A DNA stretch of 64,000 bases, taken from NCBI RefSeq assembly GCF_014054985.1, contig NZ_CP059569.1, forward strand, positions 2,170,001 through 2,234,000, given 5' to 3'. The notes beneath the pieces are model-generated. The model saw only the letters and a list, made by a program, of their open reading frames with translations. It did no database searches and was not told the origin of the DNA. The translations under genes were made by a program, and so were the position numbers. The stretch is from Kingella oralis (lineage in GTDB: Bacteria; Pseudomonadota; Gammaproteobacteria; Burkholderiales; Neisseriaceae). This document shows positions 51,245-63,412 of the stretch, piece by piece (the stretch's first letter is position 1; every line of letters starts with the position of its first letter).

Positions 51245-52414
51245 ATGACCGAATCCGAACGCCAAGCATGGCTACAACTCGCTTTCACGCCCCACATCGG
51301 CGCGGAAAGTTTCGCGCTTCTCTTACAAATGTACGGCACCGCCAGCGCAGCCTTGCAAGCGCCCGCCGAAGTCATCGCGCAACTGGGCAAGCAAGCCAAA
51401 CACACCGCCCGCGAATGGCACAACACAAGCCTCGCCCGCGCCGCCGCCGAAGCCGCGCTGCAATGGGAGCAACAACCCGGCTGCCGCCTGATGCTCTCGT
51501 GCGACAGCGATTACCCCGCCATGCTCGCCGAAGGCATCACCGCGCCGCCCGTATTGTTTCTGCGCGGCAACCCCGAATGGCTGCACAAACCCAGCATTGC
51601 CATCGTGGGCAGCCGCCACGCCACCCCGCAAGCCATGCGCATCGCCCACGATTTCGGGCAAGCCCTCAGCGAATACGGCATCACCGTTATATCAGGCATG
51701 GCAGCAGGCATCGACACCGCCGCCCACCAAGGCGCGCTCAAAGGCAAAGCCGGCACCATCGCCGTTTGGGGCACAGGCATCGACCGCATCTATCCCGCCA
51801 GCAACCGCGCCCTTGCACATCAAATCGCCGAGCAAGGTCTCATCGTCTCCGAATTTCCGCTGGACACCCGCCCGCTGGCAGGCAACTTCCCCCGCCGCAA
51901 CCGAATCATCGCCGCGCAAAGCCAAGCCGTGCTGGTGGTAGAAGCCGCGCTAGAAAGCGGCTCACTCATCACCGCCCGCCTCGCCAGCGAAATGGGGCGC
52001 GACGTGATGGCAATACCAGGCTCAATTGACAATCCACACGCCAAAGGCTGCCACAAACTCATCAAAGAAGGCGCAAAACTCGTTGAAAACCTTATGGACA
52101 TTGTGGACGAACTCTCCTACCCCGCCCGCATCGCCCCCAGCAGCCTGAAACCCAAAACCCACGCCGCTAAACCCAAGCCCACCTTATCCCAGCCCTTATC
52201 CACAGAGTTACCCACAACGACACCCTCGCCCGAACCCGAATCCACCAACGAACACCCTTTGCTTACCAAAATGGGCTACGACCCCATCCACCCCGACACC
52301 CTAGCCGAACAAACAGAACAACCCGCCGCCGACATCTACGCCCAGCTCACCGAATGGGAGCTGGACGGCATCGTAGCCAGCATGGCAGGCGGGCGCTACC
52401 AGCGCATCAAATGA
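51245..52414 (+). CDS. dprA: DNA processing protein DprA
   Basis: 389 residues from the ATG at 51245, with AAAGGACA upstream; a longer frame would begin in an intergenic DUS. The N-terminal SAM-like region is followed by the Rossmann fold (IVGSRHATPQAMRIAHDF, VISGMAAGIDTAAHQGALKG, GSLITARLASEMGRDVMAIP). The C-terminal winged helix ends LDGIVASMAGGRYQRIK. DprA loads RecA on incoming single strands during transformation, fitting the DUS-rich genome. A DUS at 52141 encodes SSLKP. Confidence 0.95.
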   Translation: MTESERQAWLQLAFTPHIGAESFALLLQMYGTASAALQAPAEVIAQLGKQAKHTAREWHNTSLARAAAEAALQWEQQPGCRLMLSCDSDYPAMLAEGITAPPVLFLRGNPEWLHKPSIAIVGSRHATPQAMRIAHDFGQALSEYGITVISGMAAGIDTAAHQGALKGKAGTIAVWGTGIDRIYPASNRALAHQIAEQGLIVSEFPLDTRPLAGNFPRRNRIIAAQSQAVLVVEAALESGSLITARLASEMGRDVMAIPGSIDNPHAKGCHKLIKEGAKLVENLMDIVDELSYPARIAPSSLKPKTHAAKPKPTLSQPLSTELPTTTPSPEPESTNEHPLLTKMGYDPIHPDTLAEQTEQPAADIYAQLTEWELDGIVASMAGGRYQRIK

Positions 52415-52435
52415 TTACCCACAAAGTTATCCACA
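52196..52435 (+). other. four DnaA-box-like nonamers at the 3' end of dprA
   Basis: TTATCCACA at 52196-52204 and 52427-52435, TTACCCACA at 52208-52216 and 52415-52423. The first pair is inside dprA, the second just after its stop. All on the plus strand. Confidence 0.45.
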
Positions 52436-52453
52436 TAGGCAGCCTGAAATCTT

Positions 52454-52482
52454 TTGGCAGCAAGCCGTCGCCGCTCCATTTT
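52454..52482. repeat. palindromic intergenic repeat, copy D (fragment)
   Basis: TTTGGCAGCAAGCCGTCGCC then GCTCCATTTT matches the right end of copy C. A diverged TGCGTAGCGAAGC repeat follows at 52522-52553. Together they fill the gap between dprA and tsf. Confidence 0.5.
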
Positions 52483-52603
52483 AGATTTCAGGCTGCCTCA
52501 GGGTTTTTGCAAAGGTTTCAACCTGCGTAGCGAAGCAAGGCCGCGAAGCCAAAAACAAAAAGCACCCATCGCAAGATGAGTGCTTTTCACATCAGAAGCA
52601 AAC

Positions 52604-53458
52604 TTACACTTTTGCAGCCGCAGCCACTTCCGCCGCGTAATCCACTTCTTTTTTCTCAATACCGTCGCCCACTTTATAGCGAACGAAAGAAACCACTTCC
52701 GAACCGTTCTCTTTCAAGAATTGCGCCACGGTTTGGTCGGGATTCATCACAAACGCCTGACCGTTCAAAGTAACCTCGGCCAAGTATTTTTTGATGCGCC
52801 CTTCAACCATTTTCGCCGCGATTTCAGCAGGTTTGCCGGAAGCAATCGCTTGCTCGGTGTAAATATGGCGTTCTTTTTCCACCAAAGCCGCATCCACTTG
52901 GTCTTCGCTCACGCATTGCGGTTTTGCCGCCACGATGTGCATGCCCACTTTGCGCGCCACGTCTTCCACGCCTTTGTATTCAACCAAAACGCCTTCGGTT
53001 GCCAAAGCGCCGTGAATGTAAGCCACCAGATTATTAGCCGTTTCAATCACTTGAAAGCGGCGAACCGACATATTTTCGCCCAGCTTGGCAATCACCGCTT
53101 TGCGCTCTTCTTCAACCAACGCGCTCAACTCTTCAACCGTAGCCGGTTTTTTCTCGGCAGCCATTTTGGCTACAAAGTTAGCAAACGCCACAAAACCCGC
53201 GTCTTTGGCAACAAAGTCTGTTTCGCAGTTCACTTCAACCAAAGCGCCCACGTTGCCTTCAATCGCAAAGGCCAACACGCCTTCCGCTGCAGTGCGGCCG
53301 GCCAATTTACCCGCTTTCGCACCCGATTTAATACGCAAGATTTCTTCCGCTTTTTCCATGTTGCCTTCCGCTTCAACCAAGGCTTTTTTGCATTCCATCA
53401 TGCCCAAGCCAGTAGCCGCGCGCAAATCCGCAACCATTTTTGCAGTAATTTCTGCCAT
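52604..53458 (-). CDS. tsf: translation elongation factor Ts
   Basis: 284 residues from the ATG at 53458 (MAEITAKMVADLRAATGLGM), with GGAG six bases upstream. TGLGMMECKKALVEAEGNME and VNCETDFVAKDAGF are diagnostic. EF-Ts recycles EF-Tu. It follows rpsB, as in most bacteria. Confidence 0.97.
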   Translation of the reverse strand: MAEITAKMVADLRAATGLGMMECKKALVEAEGNMEKAEEILRIKSGAKAGKLAGRTAAEGVLAFAIEGNVGALVEVNCETDFVAKDAGFVAFANFVAKMAAEKKPATVEELSALVEEERKAVIAKLGENMSVRRFQVIETANNLVAYIHGALATEGVLVEYKGVEDVARKVGMHIVAAKPQCVSEDQVDAALVEKERHIYTEQAIASGKPAEIAAKMVEGRIKKYLAEVTLNGQAFVMNPDQTVAQFLKENGSEVVSFVRYKVGDGIEKKEVDYAAEVAAAAKV

Positions 53459-53484
53459 GAGTTTCTCCAATCTCTATAACTAAT

Positions 53485-53518
53485 TTTCAGGCTGCCTAAA
53501 TATTCAGGCAGCCTGAAA
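53485..53518 (-). terminator. inverted DUS pair between rpsB and tsf
   Basis: TTTCAGGCTGCC and GGCAGCCTGAAA form a 12-bp stem with a 10-base loop. Placed inside the rpsB-tsf unit, it could reduce tsf relative to rpsB. Confidence 0.6.
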
Positions 53519-53532
53519 TCAACAATCAATAA

Positions 53533-54261
53533 TTAAGCAGCCGCAGCAGCTTGAGCCGCAGCAACCGTTTCCGCAACGGCTTGGTTTTTGCCTTCCAATA
53601 CCGCATCGGCGATACCACGGCAATACAAGCGAATCGCTTTTGCAGAGTCATCGTTACCAGGGATAACATATTGCACCAAATCAGGGCTGTTATTGCTATC
53701 CACAACCGCAATTACGGGAATGCCCAATTTAGCTGCCTCAACCAAAGTACCATGTTGGTAGCCCGTATCAATCACAAAAATCGCGTCAGGCAAACCTTTC
53801 ATCTCTTTAATGCCGCCCAAAGAACGTTCCAGTTTTTCTACTTCGCGTGTCATATCCAGCAATTCTTTTTTGTTGTAGCCGCTGCTCTCAGCATTAGCCA
53901 AAATTGCTGTTTTTTCTTCCAAACGTTTGATAGATTGTTTTACTGTTTTATAGTTAGTCAGCATACCGCCCAACCAACGATAGTCCACATAAGGCATGCC
54001 TGCGCGCTGCGCTTCTTCTTTAATGATTTCACGGGCTTGGCGTTTCGTACCCACAAACAAAACCGTACCTTTATTCGCAACCAAACGGCGCACAACTTCT
54101 TGCGCTTCTTGGAACAACGGAACCGTTTTTTCCAAATTGATGATGTGAATCTTATTGCGCGCACCAAAAATGTACTGCGCCATTTTGGGATTCCAATAAC
54201 GGGTTTGGTGGCCAAAGTGAACGCCAGCTTCAATCATCTGGCGCATAGTAACTTGAGACAT
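53533..54261 (-). CDS. rpsB: 30S ribosomal protein S2
   Basis: 242 residues: MSQVTMRQMIEAGVHFGHQT, RYWNPKMAQYIFGARNKIHI and FVIDTGYQHGTLVEAAKLGI. It begins the rpsB-tsf unit. Confidence 0.97.
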   Translation of the reverse strand: MSQVTMRQMIEAGVHFGHQTRYWNPKMAQYIFGARNKIHIINLEKTVPLFQEAQEVVRRLVANKGTVLFVGTKRQAREIIKEEAQRAGMPYVDYRWLGGMLTNYKTVKQSIKRLEEKTAILANAESSGYNKKELLDMTREVEKLERSLGGIKEMKGLPDAIFVIDTGYQHGTLVEAAKLGIPVIAVVDSNNSPDLVQYVIPGNDDSAKAIRLYCRGIADAVLEGKNQAVAETVAAAQAAAAA

Positions 54262-54378
54262 AATATTCCTTTAAAGGGTTAAAGCAAACATCACACACTA
54301 GAACCTGAAAACAAGCACCCTTTTTTGTGCGATGCGAGCGTTGAAAAATAAAAACGCTTCCAAAGTGAAAGCTTGTGG

Positions 54379-54387
54379 ATTATAACA
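54379..54387 (-). promoter_or_regulatory. extended -10 promoter of rpsB-tsf
   Basis: On the minus strand TGTTATAAT gives a perfect TATAAT (54379-54384) with a TGn extension; no good -35 is visible. It starts a leader of about 110 bases that contains AGCG and CGCT arms (near 54330-54350), a possible S2 control site (inference). Confidence 0.55.
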
Positions 54388-54416
54388 GTTATATTTTTTC
54401 ATTTCCAGTAACAAAA

Positions 54417-54447
54417 CCGCCGCGACATTAAGTCATGGCGGTTTTTA
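54417..54447 (-). terminator. terminator after the comEA-like gene
   Basis: AACCGCC and GGCGGTT arms with inner CGACA/TCA pairing, about 15 bases past the gene; TTTTT on the plus side and TTTGTT on the minus side. Confidence 0.6.
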
Positions 54448-54460
54448 TCGTTATTCCCAA

Positions 54461-54799
54461 TCACTTAGCGGCATCAGCCTTATTAGTCTTATCAGCCTTA
54501 GACGCAGCAGGTTTGGGGGCCGCTTTGGGTTGGGCGGCAGGCGCAGCAGCGCCCACCGTCAATTCGCTTCTCAACTTATCCACTGTTTTTTGCCCGATAC
54601 CGGGCACGTTTTTCAAATCATCCACTGATTTGAACGCACCATTTTTTTGACGGTATTCCACAATTGCCGTAGCTTTTTTCGCCTTAATGCCTTTCAGCGT
54701 ACTCAGTTGCTCCACCGTTGCCGTGTTCAAATCAACCGCAGCCAGCGCAAAAGAAAAGCTCAACGAAGCCAGCACAGCCAAGAATAATTTTTTCAACAT
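54461..54799 (-). CDS. comEA: ComEA-like DNA-binding competence protein
   Basis: 112 residues from the ATG at 54799. A signal peptide (MLKKLFLAVLASLSFSFALA) leads to a helix-hairpin-helix pair: LNTATVEQLSTLKGIKAKKA and FKSVDDLKNVPGIGQKTVDK. The C-terminal tail is Ala, Pro and Lys rich. It should bind incoming DNA in the periplasm. In Neisseria gonorrhoeae comE copies also lie beside rRNA operons, so the location is expected. More copies probably exist elsewhere. Confidence 0.9.
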   Translation of the reverse strand: MLKKLFLAVLASLSFSFALAAVDLNTATVEQLSTLKGIKAKKATAIVEYRQKNGAFKSVDDLKNVPGIGQKTVDKLRSELTVGAAAPAAQPKAAPKPAASKADKTNKADAAK

Positions 54800-54943
54800 G
54801 ATAAAATCTCCATAAAGTGATTTAAAACAAAAGCCGCATTCTATTTTCAAAGTATGCATTATGCAAGCCAATCATTGCACCGTAGCAAATATATTTCACT
54901 TACAGGCTGCTGTAACAAATAAAATCAAACAGCCCCCAAGACT

Positions 54944-54979
54944 AAACCCCTTTGGCTGTGATGGCAACCAAAGGGGTTT
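54944..54979 (-). terminator. rRNA operon terminator
   Basis: AAACCCCTTTGG (54944-54955) and CCAAAGGGGTTT (54968-54979) form a perfect 12-bp stem with a 12-base loop, just past 5S rRNA. T-rich sequence follows some 20 bases further on. Confidence 0.7.
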
Positions 54980-54990
54980 TGCATAAGGAG

Positions 54991-55103
54991 TTTGGCGATG
55001 ACCTACTTTCGCATGGGAATCCATACTATCATCGGCGCTGGTTCGTTTCACTGTCCTGTTCGGGATGGGAAGGAGTGGGACCAAACCGCTATGGTCGCCA
55101 AAC
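54991..55103 (-). rRNA. rrf: 5S ribosomal RNA
   Basis: About 113 bases; the ends TTTGGCGACC and GGTCATCGCCAAA pair, and CCCATTCCGAACAGG-type sequence appears as CCATCCCGAACAGGACAGTG. Ends are approximate. Confidence 0.92.
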
Positions 55104-55226
55104 ATAAACTGTCAAATTGGCAAGCCGTTTATCAACTTTTTATTTATTACTTTATTTTGTCTTATTTCGGTGATGAATGTATTCATCAGTAAGCTTTATC
55201 TTTGCTTCACTTTGTTTTATTGCAAA

Positions 55227-55242
55227 GTTCTTCAAATGATAG

Positions 55243-55249
<7 letters not shown>
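55227..55249 (-). other. 23S processing stem, 3' arm
   Basis: GTTCTTCAAATGATAGAGTC then AAG is the exact complement of 58123-58145 on the other side of 23S. The two arms form a 23-bp duplex that RNase III would cut. Confidence 0.8.
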
Positions 55250-58122
<2,873 letters not shown>

Positions 58123-58130
<8 letters not shown>

Positions 58131-58145
58131 TATCATTTGAAGAAC
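58123..58145 (-). other. 23S processing stem, 5' arm
   Basis: Perfect complement of 55227-55249; see that entry. Transcribed first. Confidence 0.8.
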
Positions 58146-58419
58146 CTTTTGACTTCGTTATAACCAGCGTTGACTACCGCTATAACTTAGATTCCCTACT
58201 TTGATAAAGCTTACTGCTTTGTTGTGTCTTAATCCTGCCTTTTGTGTTTCAGGATTAAGTCGATACAATCATCACCCAAATTCTTTTGTTTGTTTCTTTT
58301 TTGCCTGTTTGCTTTTTAACTTGCGTTAAATGGCATTTCAGGCTGCCTGAAATGCTGTTGCACCAGCATTTCAAACCAATCCAAACTTTTGTCTTTGTTT
58401 GTTGATTTCGGCTTTCCAA

Positions 58420-58433
58420 TTTGTTAAAGATCG
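58420..58433 (-). promoter_or_regulatory. boxA in the 16S-23S spacer
   Basis: On the minus strand GATCTTTAACAAATTGG matches the boxA antitermination site common in rRNA spacers. The spacer (58146-58498) also contains an overlapping inverted DUS near 58335 and no gene. Confidence 0.7.
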
Positions 58434-58498
58434 ATGCGTTGTTTTCGCAAATTAAAATAGCCTAACATGCTTTCAGGCTGCTTTGATTTGGGAAATCT

Positions 58499-58574
58499 TG
58501 GTGGAGGCAAACGGGATCGAACCGATGACCCCCTGCTTGCAAAGCAGGTGCTCTACCAACTGAGCTATGCCCCC
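58499..58574 (-). tRNA. tRNA-Ala (TGC)
   Basis: 76 bases, acceptor GGGGGCA with TGCCTCC, anticodon loop TTTGCAA, CCA encoded. In the spacer of the rRNA operon as usual. Confidence 0.96.
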
Positions 58575-58624
58575 AGTATTCTCTTTTCCTCTCATGAGGT
58601 TTTTTACTTGCGGCTTGCTTCTCT

Positions 58625-58701
<77 letters not shown>

Positions 58702-58728
58702 TATGTGTCGCATCTTTATGTACAGTTT

Positions 58729-58748
58729 ACCGATAAGTGTGAGTGCCT
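58729..58748 (-). other. 16S processing stem, 3' arm
   Basis: ACCGATAAGTGTGAGTGCCT is the exact complement of 60437-60456 in the leader. The 20-bp duplex encloses 16S and is the expected RNase III site. Confidence 0.8.
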
Positions 58749-58765
58749 AATCGTCTCTTTTTCTC

Positions 58766-60309
<1,544 letters not shown>

Positions 60310-60436
60310 AATCTCTAACTTACTTTATTCTGGTCTGCTTCAAAGAAACTGACAAGGCAATCAATAACAATTCAAACTAAAAGCCTAAATCATCATTAAT
60401 CCTTCTTGTCTGTTTTTGTCGCAGTGTGAGACCATC

Positions 60437-60456
60437 AGGCACTCACACTTATCGGT
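60437..60456 (-). other. 16S processing stem, 5' arm
   Basis: AGGCACTCACACTTATCGGT, complement of 58729-58748; see that entry. Confidence 0.8.
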
Positions 60457-60462
60457 AATCTG

Positions 60463-60477
60463 TCTTCTTAAAGAACA
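60463..60477 (-). promoter_or_regulatory. boxA-like site in the rRNA leader
   Basis: On the minus strand TTGTTCTTTAAGAAGAC resembles boxA, which recruits the antitermination complex. About 50 bases after the transcription start. Confidence 0.55.
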
Positions 60478-60530
60478 AAACTTAAGCTTCTTTACAGAAG
60501 CTTTGACTGCCGTAGCAGCGAAAGATGCGA

Positions 60531-60559
60531 ACTATACGCACACAAACCAATATTGTCAA
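60531..60559 (-). promoter_or_regulatory. rRNA operon promoter
   Basis: TTGACA (60554-60559) is 17 bases from TATAGT (60531-60536) on the minus strand, giving a leader of about 215 bases before 16S. The 60310-60718 gap holds this promoter, the leader elements and one DUS near 60700. Confidence 0.85.
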
Positions 60560-60718
60560 TCCCCACAACAGAAAATGTTTCTGTAAAACGGTCAAATGAT
60601 TGCGCAATAATAGTTTTTTGTTCGGATGCACTTGCTCGCAATCAATGGTAATAGGTTGTGGGGTGGTGTGCGGACAGCATGAAATTGGGGGGAGTGGGGT
60701 TTTCAGGCTGCCTTACTA

Positions 60719-61186
60719 TCAAATCACTTCAAGCACAAAGTACTCTCGTAATTTCTCATAAACTGCATCGCTAACATTAATGCAGCCATTTGTCATGATA
60801 CGGTCTGACACTTTATCGGATACGATTCTTTCTTGCCTGCGTTCCGATGGCTTTCCTAGCCATACACGATGCAATGCAAACAGAAAGTCTTTTTCTTCTT
60901 TGAATCCAATAATTTCTCCGCCGTATCCTTTCTTTGCAGTCGCGTAAAGTGTTAATGGAAAAACGCCTTTCGGGGTTGTTTTTCCAATAAGCACTTTATG
61001 GCAATCTTGCGTATCAGCAAAACATAATTCTGCTTTTTTCGTATCCACAACAACTCTTCGGCTTTGTTTATATTGCTCAATGTTATCCTCGGCTTGCGCA
61101 TAGGAGAACAACAGCAAAGACAAAACAAAGCCGATAATTGCGTTATTGACGGATTCTTGCGGGCGTTTGCACAATTTCACGGACAA
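60719..61186 (-). CDS. L,D-transpeptidase-like (YkuD) protein
   Basis: 155 residues. A signal peptide or anchor (AIIGFVLSLLLFSYAQA) leads to a small YkuD-type domain: VVVDTKKAELCFADT, KTTPKGVFPLTLY, LHRVWLG and the catalytic segment RIMTNGCINVSDAVYEKL. The Cys is present, but the usual His before Gly is Asn here (TNGC instead of SHGC). The start is uncertain: TTG at 61186 or GTG at 61180, both inside the end of the upstream gene, implying coupling. Target is presumably peptidoglycan or a linked protein. Confidence 0.75.
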   Translation of the reverse strand: MSVKLCKRPQESVNNAIIGFVLSLLLFSYAQAEDNIEQYKQSRRVVVDTKKAELCFADTQDCHKVLIGKTTPKGVFPLTLYATAKKGYGGEIIGFKEEKDFLFALHRVWLGKPSERRQERIVSDKVSDRIMTNGCINVSDAVYEKLREYFVLEVI

Positions 61187-61631
61187 TCACTTGAGGTTCA
61201 GCTTGTTGAACAACAGGAGCGGGGGCAGGAGGCGGACAAACAGCATCAACAGGATCTACTGCGCGCCAGTGGAAACTGCGGGCGTATTTTTTGCTATCAA
61301 ACAGCACTTTGTATTGGCAGGTTGTTACGCCTTGCGTGCCTTGCCCGGGTGTGTTGAAGTGGAACAGATAGTTCCATTCGCGCACACGGAAGCCTTCGGT
61401 GAACTGCGGGCGCCCGATTAAGTCGTACAATTCGTCTTTTGACATGCCTGAGCGAATTTTGCTGAGGTTTTCCAAATTGGGATAGGTGCCGCGATCTTTA
61501 TTGAAAGATGTGCTGGTCGGATTAGGCCAGCTTAATTCGCTTGCTGTGCCATCTTTGGCTACTTTTGTGCTTGTGCCAGAACAGGCGCTAAGGGCTGCCA
61601 CGGCAACCAATGTTAATGCCAATGCCTTCAT
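61143..61631 (-). CDS. BamE/SmpA-like outer membrane lipoprotein
   Basis: 162 residues from the ATG at 61631. Lipobox LSAC (signal MKALALTLVAVAALSAC). The SmpA/OmlA fold follows: LSKIRSGMSKDELYDLIGRP, QFTEGFRVREWNYLFHF, TCQYKVLFDSKKYARSFHW. A Pro-rich tail (CPPPAPAPVVQQAEPQVIV) ends the protein. Longer relatives carry an OmpA domain after such a linker, so this may be a shortened form; that is uncertain. It overlaps the next gene by about 44 bases. Confidence 0.8.
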   Translation of the reverse strand: MKALALTLVAVAALSACSGTSTKVAKDGTASELSWPNPTSTSFNKDRGTYPNLENLSKIRSGMSKDELYDLIGRPQFTEGFRVREWNYLFHFNTPGQGTQGVTTCQYKVLFDSKKYARSFHWRAVDPVDAVCPPPAPAPVVQQAEPQVIVREIVQTPARIRQ

Positions 61632-61716
61632 AATTTTCTTTCTGTTGACCAAAAATTTAAAACGTTAAGATAACTTAATATTTTTAATTTGTCTATTCTA
61701 AATCGCTTCTGCTTGC

Positions 61717-61745
61717 TTGTTATGTTGTTTATTTATGCGTATAAT
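61717..61745 (+). promoter_or_regulatory. promoter of tRNA-Ser
   Basis: TTGTTA (61717-61722) is 17 bases from a perfect TATAAT (61740-61745), 18 bases before the tRNA. Confidence 0.75.
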
Positions 61746-61763
61746 CGCGCCCTTCACTTCAAC

Positions 61764-61854
61764 AGAGGGGTGGATGAGTGGTTTAAGTCGCACGCCTGGA
61801 AAGTGTGTATACGTTAATAGCGTATCGTGGGTTCGAATCCCATCCCCTCTGCCA
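61764..61854 (+). tRNA. tRNA-Ser (GGA)
   Basis: 91 bases, class II with a long variable arm (around TATACGTTAATAGCGTA). Acceptor AGAGGGG with CCCCTCT, anticodon loop CTGGAAA, CCA encoded. A DUS pair (61866-61895) follows as terminator. Confidence 0.96.
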
Positions 61855-61865
61855 AAATATGTTTA

Positions 61866-61899
61866 AGGCAGCCTGAAAATTAATTTCGGGCTGCCTTTT
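61866..61899. terminator. DUS-based hairpin between tRNA-Ser and tRNA-Arg
   Basis: AAGGCAGCCTGAAAATTAATTTCGGGCTGCCTTTTTT (split here: AAGGCAGCC and GGCTGCCTTTTTT) forms a stem with a T run on the plus strand. Converging tRNAs use it. Confidence 0.7.
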
Positions 61900-61904
61900 T
61901 TGTG

Positions 61905-61976
61905 TCCCGCCGACAGGAATCGAACCTGTATTTTACGCTTAGGAGGCATACGTTCTATCCGTTGAACTACGGCGAG
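61905..61976 (-). tRNA. tRNA-Arg (CCT)
   Basis: 72 bases on the minus strand, acceptor CTCGCCG with CGGCGGG, anticodon loop CTCCTAA, T loop GGTTCGATTCC. CCA is not encoded (ACA follows), so it must be added, unlike the other tRNAs here. It decodes AGG. Confidence 0.93.
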
Positions 61977-61983
61977 CGGAGCT

Positions 61984-62958
61984 TTATGCGATGCGCGATA
62001 GGGATTGTTCCGCCAGTTCGCGCATGGCGTGGGTAACTTCGTTTTCAGGCAGCATTTGCAATGCCAAAATGGCTTTATCCGCTGCGTGCCGGGCTTGCTG
62101 CACGCAATAATCCAGCGCACCCGATTGCATTACATGATTGTGTATGGTTTCAAAATAACTGCGGTCGGCGTGTTGCAAGGCGTGGCGCACATCACGGGCG
62201 GCTTCTTCGCTGCCTTGCCGCATCAGGTAAATCAGCGGCAAGGTAGGCTTGCCTTCGGCTAAATCGTCGCCGACATTTTTGCCGATTTGCTCCACGCTGC
62301 CCGAATAATCCAACACGTCGTCAATGATTTGGAACGCGGTGCCGATGTGCGCGCCGTAGTCTTTCAGGGCTTGCTCTTGCCCGCTCGTTGCGCCTGCTAG
62401 GATTGCGCCCACTTGCGCGGCGGCTTCAAACAGCTTGGCAGTTTTGTATTGGATGACTTGCAAATACTCAGTTTCGCTGATTTCGGTGTTGCCGATGTTC
62501 ATTAGCTGCATCACTTCGCCCTCGGCGATGATGTTGGTGGCTTCTGCCATCACTTCTAGGATTTTCAGGCTGCCCGAACCCACCATCAGCTGAAACGCGC
62601 GCGTGTATAAAAAATCGCCCACCAACACGGCGGCGGCGTTGCCAAACAGATTGTTGGCGGTTTTGCGCCCGCGCCGCAGTTCGCTTTCGTCCACCACATC
62701 GTCGTGCAACAGCGTGGAGGTGTGGATAAATTCTACCATGGCGGCGAGGGAATACAGTTTGTCGCTGTCGCAGCCCAAGCATTTGCCCGCCAAAATGGTG
62801 AGAATGGGGCGTAGCCGCTTGCCGCCTGCGCTGATGATGTAGGTGCCGATTTGCGAAATCAGGGCAACTTCGGATTGCACCGCGCGGTTGATGACCACGT
62901 TTACGCGGCTTAAATCTGTTTCCAAATTTTGTTGAAAATAGGGAATGGTGTGCAGCAT
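61984..62958 (-). CDS. ispB: octaprenyl diphosphate synthase
   Basis: 324 residues, trans-polyprenyl synthase. First Asp-rich motif STLLHDDVVDESELRRGRKT, second QIIDDVLDYSG, with GGKRLRPILTILAGKCLG near the start. It makes the ubiquinone side chain, linking it in pathway to the ubiM-type gene at 18 kb. Confidence 0.95.
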   Translation of the reverse strand: MLHTIPYFQQNLETDLSRVNVVINRAVQSEVALISQIGTYIISAGGKRLRPILTILAGKCLGCDSDKLYSLAAMVEFIHTSTLLHDDVVDESELRRGRKTANNLFGNAAAVLVGDFLYTRAFQLMVGSGSLKILEVMAEATNIIAEGEVMQLMNIGNTEISETEYLQVIQYKTAKLFEAAAQVGAILAGATSGQEQALKDYGAHIGTAFQIIDDVLDYSGSVEQIGKNVGDDLAEGKPTLPLIYLMRQGSEEAARDVRHALQHADRSYFETIHNHVMQSGALDYCVQQARHAADKAILALQMLPENEVTHAMRELAEQSLSRIA

Positions 62959-63069
62959 GACTTGCAGCTTTCGTGCGAATGCGTGTGGTTGGGAAAAGGG
63001 GCGATTATAGCAGTTATCGGCTTTTCAGGCTGCCTTTTGCTCGCGCAGCAGAGGCAGCCTGAAAATTGA

Positions 63070-63097
63070 AAAACCCCGTTGCGGCACAACAGGGTTT
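63070..63097 (-). terminator. terminator after rpmA
   Basis: AAACCCTGTTG and CAACGGGGTTT pair on the minus strand with a five-base loop and a following TTCAATTTT. Confidence 0.7.
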
Positions 63098-63114
63098 GCT
63101 TGGCGAAAACCGGA

Positions 63115-63387
63115 TTAGTTTTCTGCGCCTTCGTAGGGGCGAACGCTCACGGTTTTGCGGTTCAACGCGCCTTTGGTGGCAAATTCTACATAACCGTCCA
63201 CTTTGGCAAATAAGGTATGATCTTTGCCCATGCCTACGTTTTCGCCTGCGTGGAATTTGGTGCCACGTTGGCGCACGATGATGGAACCTGCGGGAATCAG
63301 CTCGTTGCCGTAGGCTTTTACGCCTAGGCGTTTGGCTTCTGAATCGCGTCCGTTGCGGGTGCTACCGCCTGCTTTTTTACTAGCCAT
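63115..63387 (-). CDS. rpmA: 50S ribosomal protein L27
   Basis: 90 residues, MASKKAGGSTRNGRDSEAKR and GSIIVRQRGTKFHAGENVGM. No N-terminal cleavage extension. Second gene of rplU-rpmA. Confidence 0.97.
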   Translation of the reverse strand: MASKKAGGSTRNGRDSEAKRLGVKAYGNELIPAGSIIVRQRGTKFHAGENVGMGKDHTLFAKVDGYVEFATKGALNRKTVSVRPYEGAEN

Positions 63388-63412
63388 GTTGGTTACTCCT
63401 GATTAGATTGGT

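Noticed and set aside
51166..52029. 287-codon Arg/His-rich frame overlapping dprA
   Set aside because: Out-of-frame shadow of dprA, which has full family motifs.
44454..52435. DnaA boxes as the chromosome origin
   Set aside because: No dnaA, dnaN, gidA or AT-rich unwinding region nearby.
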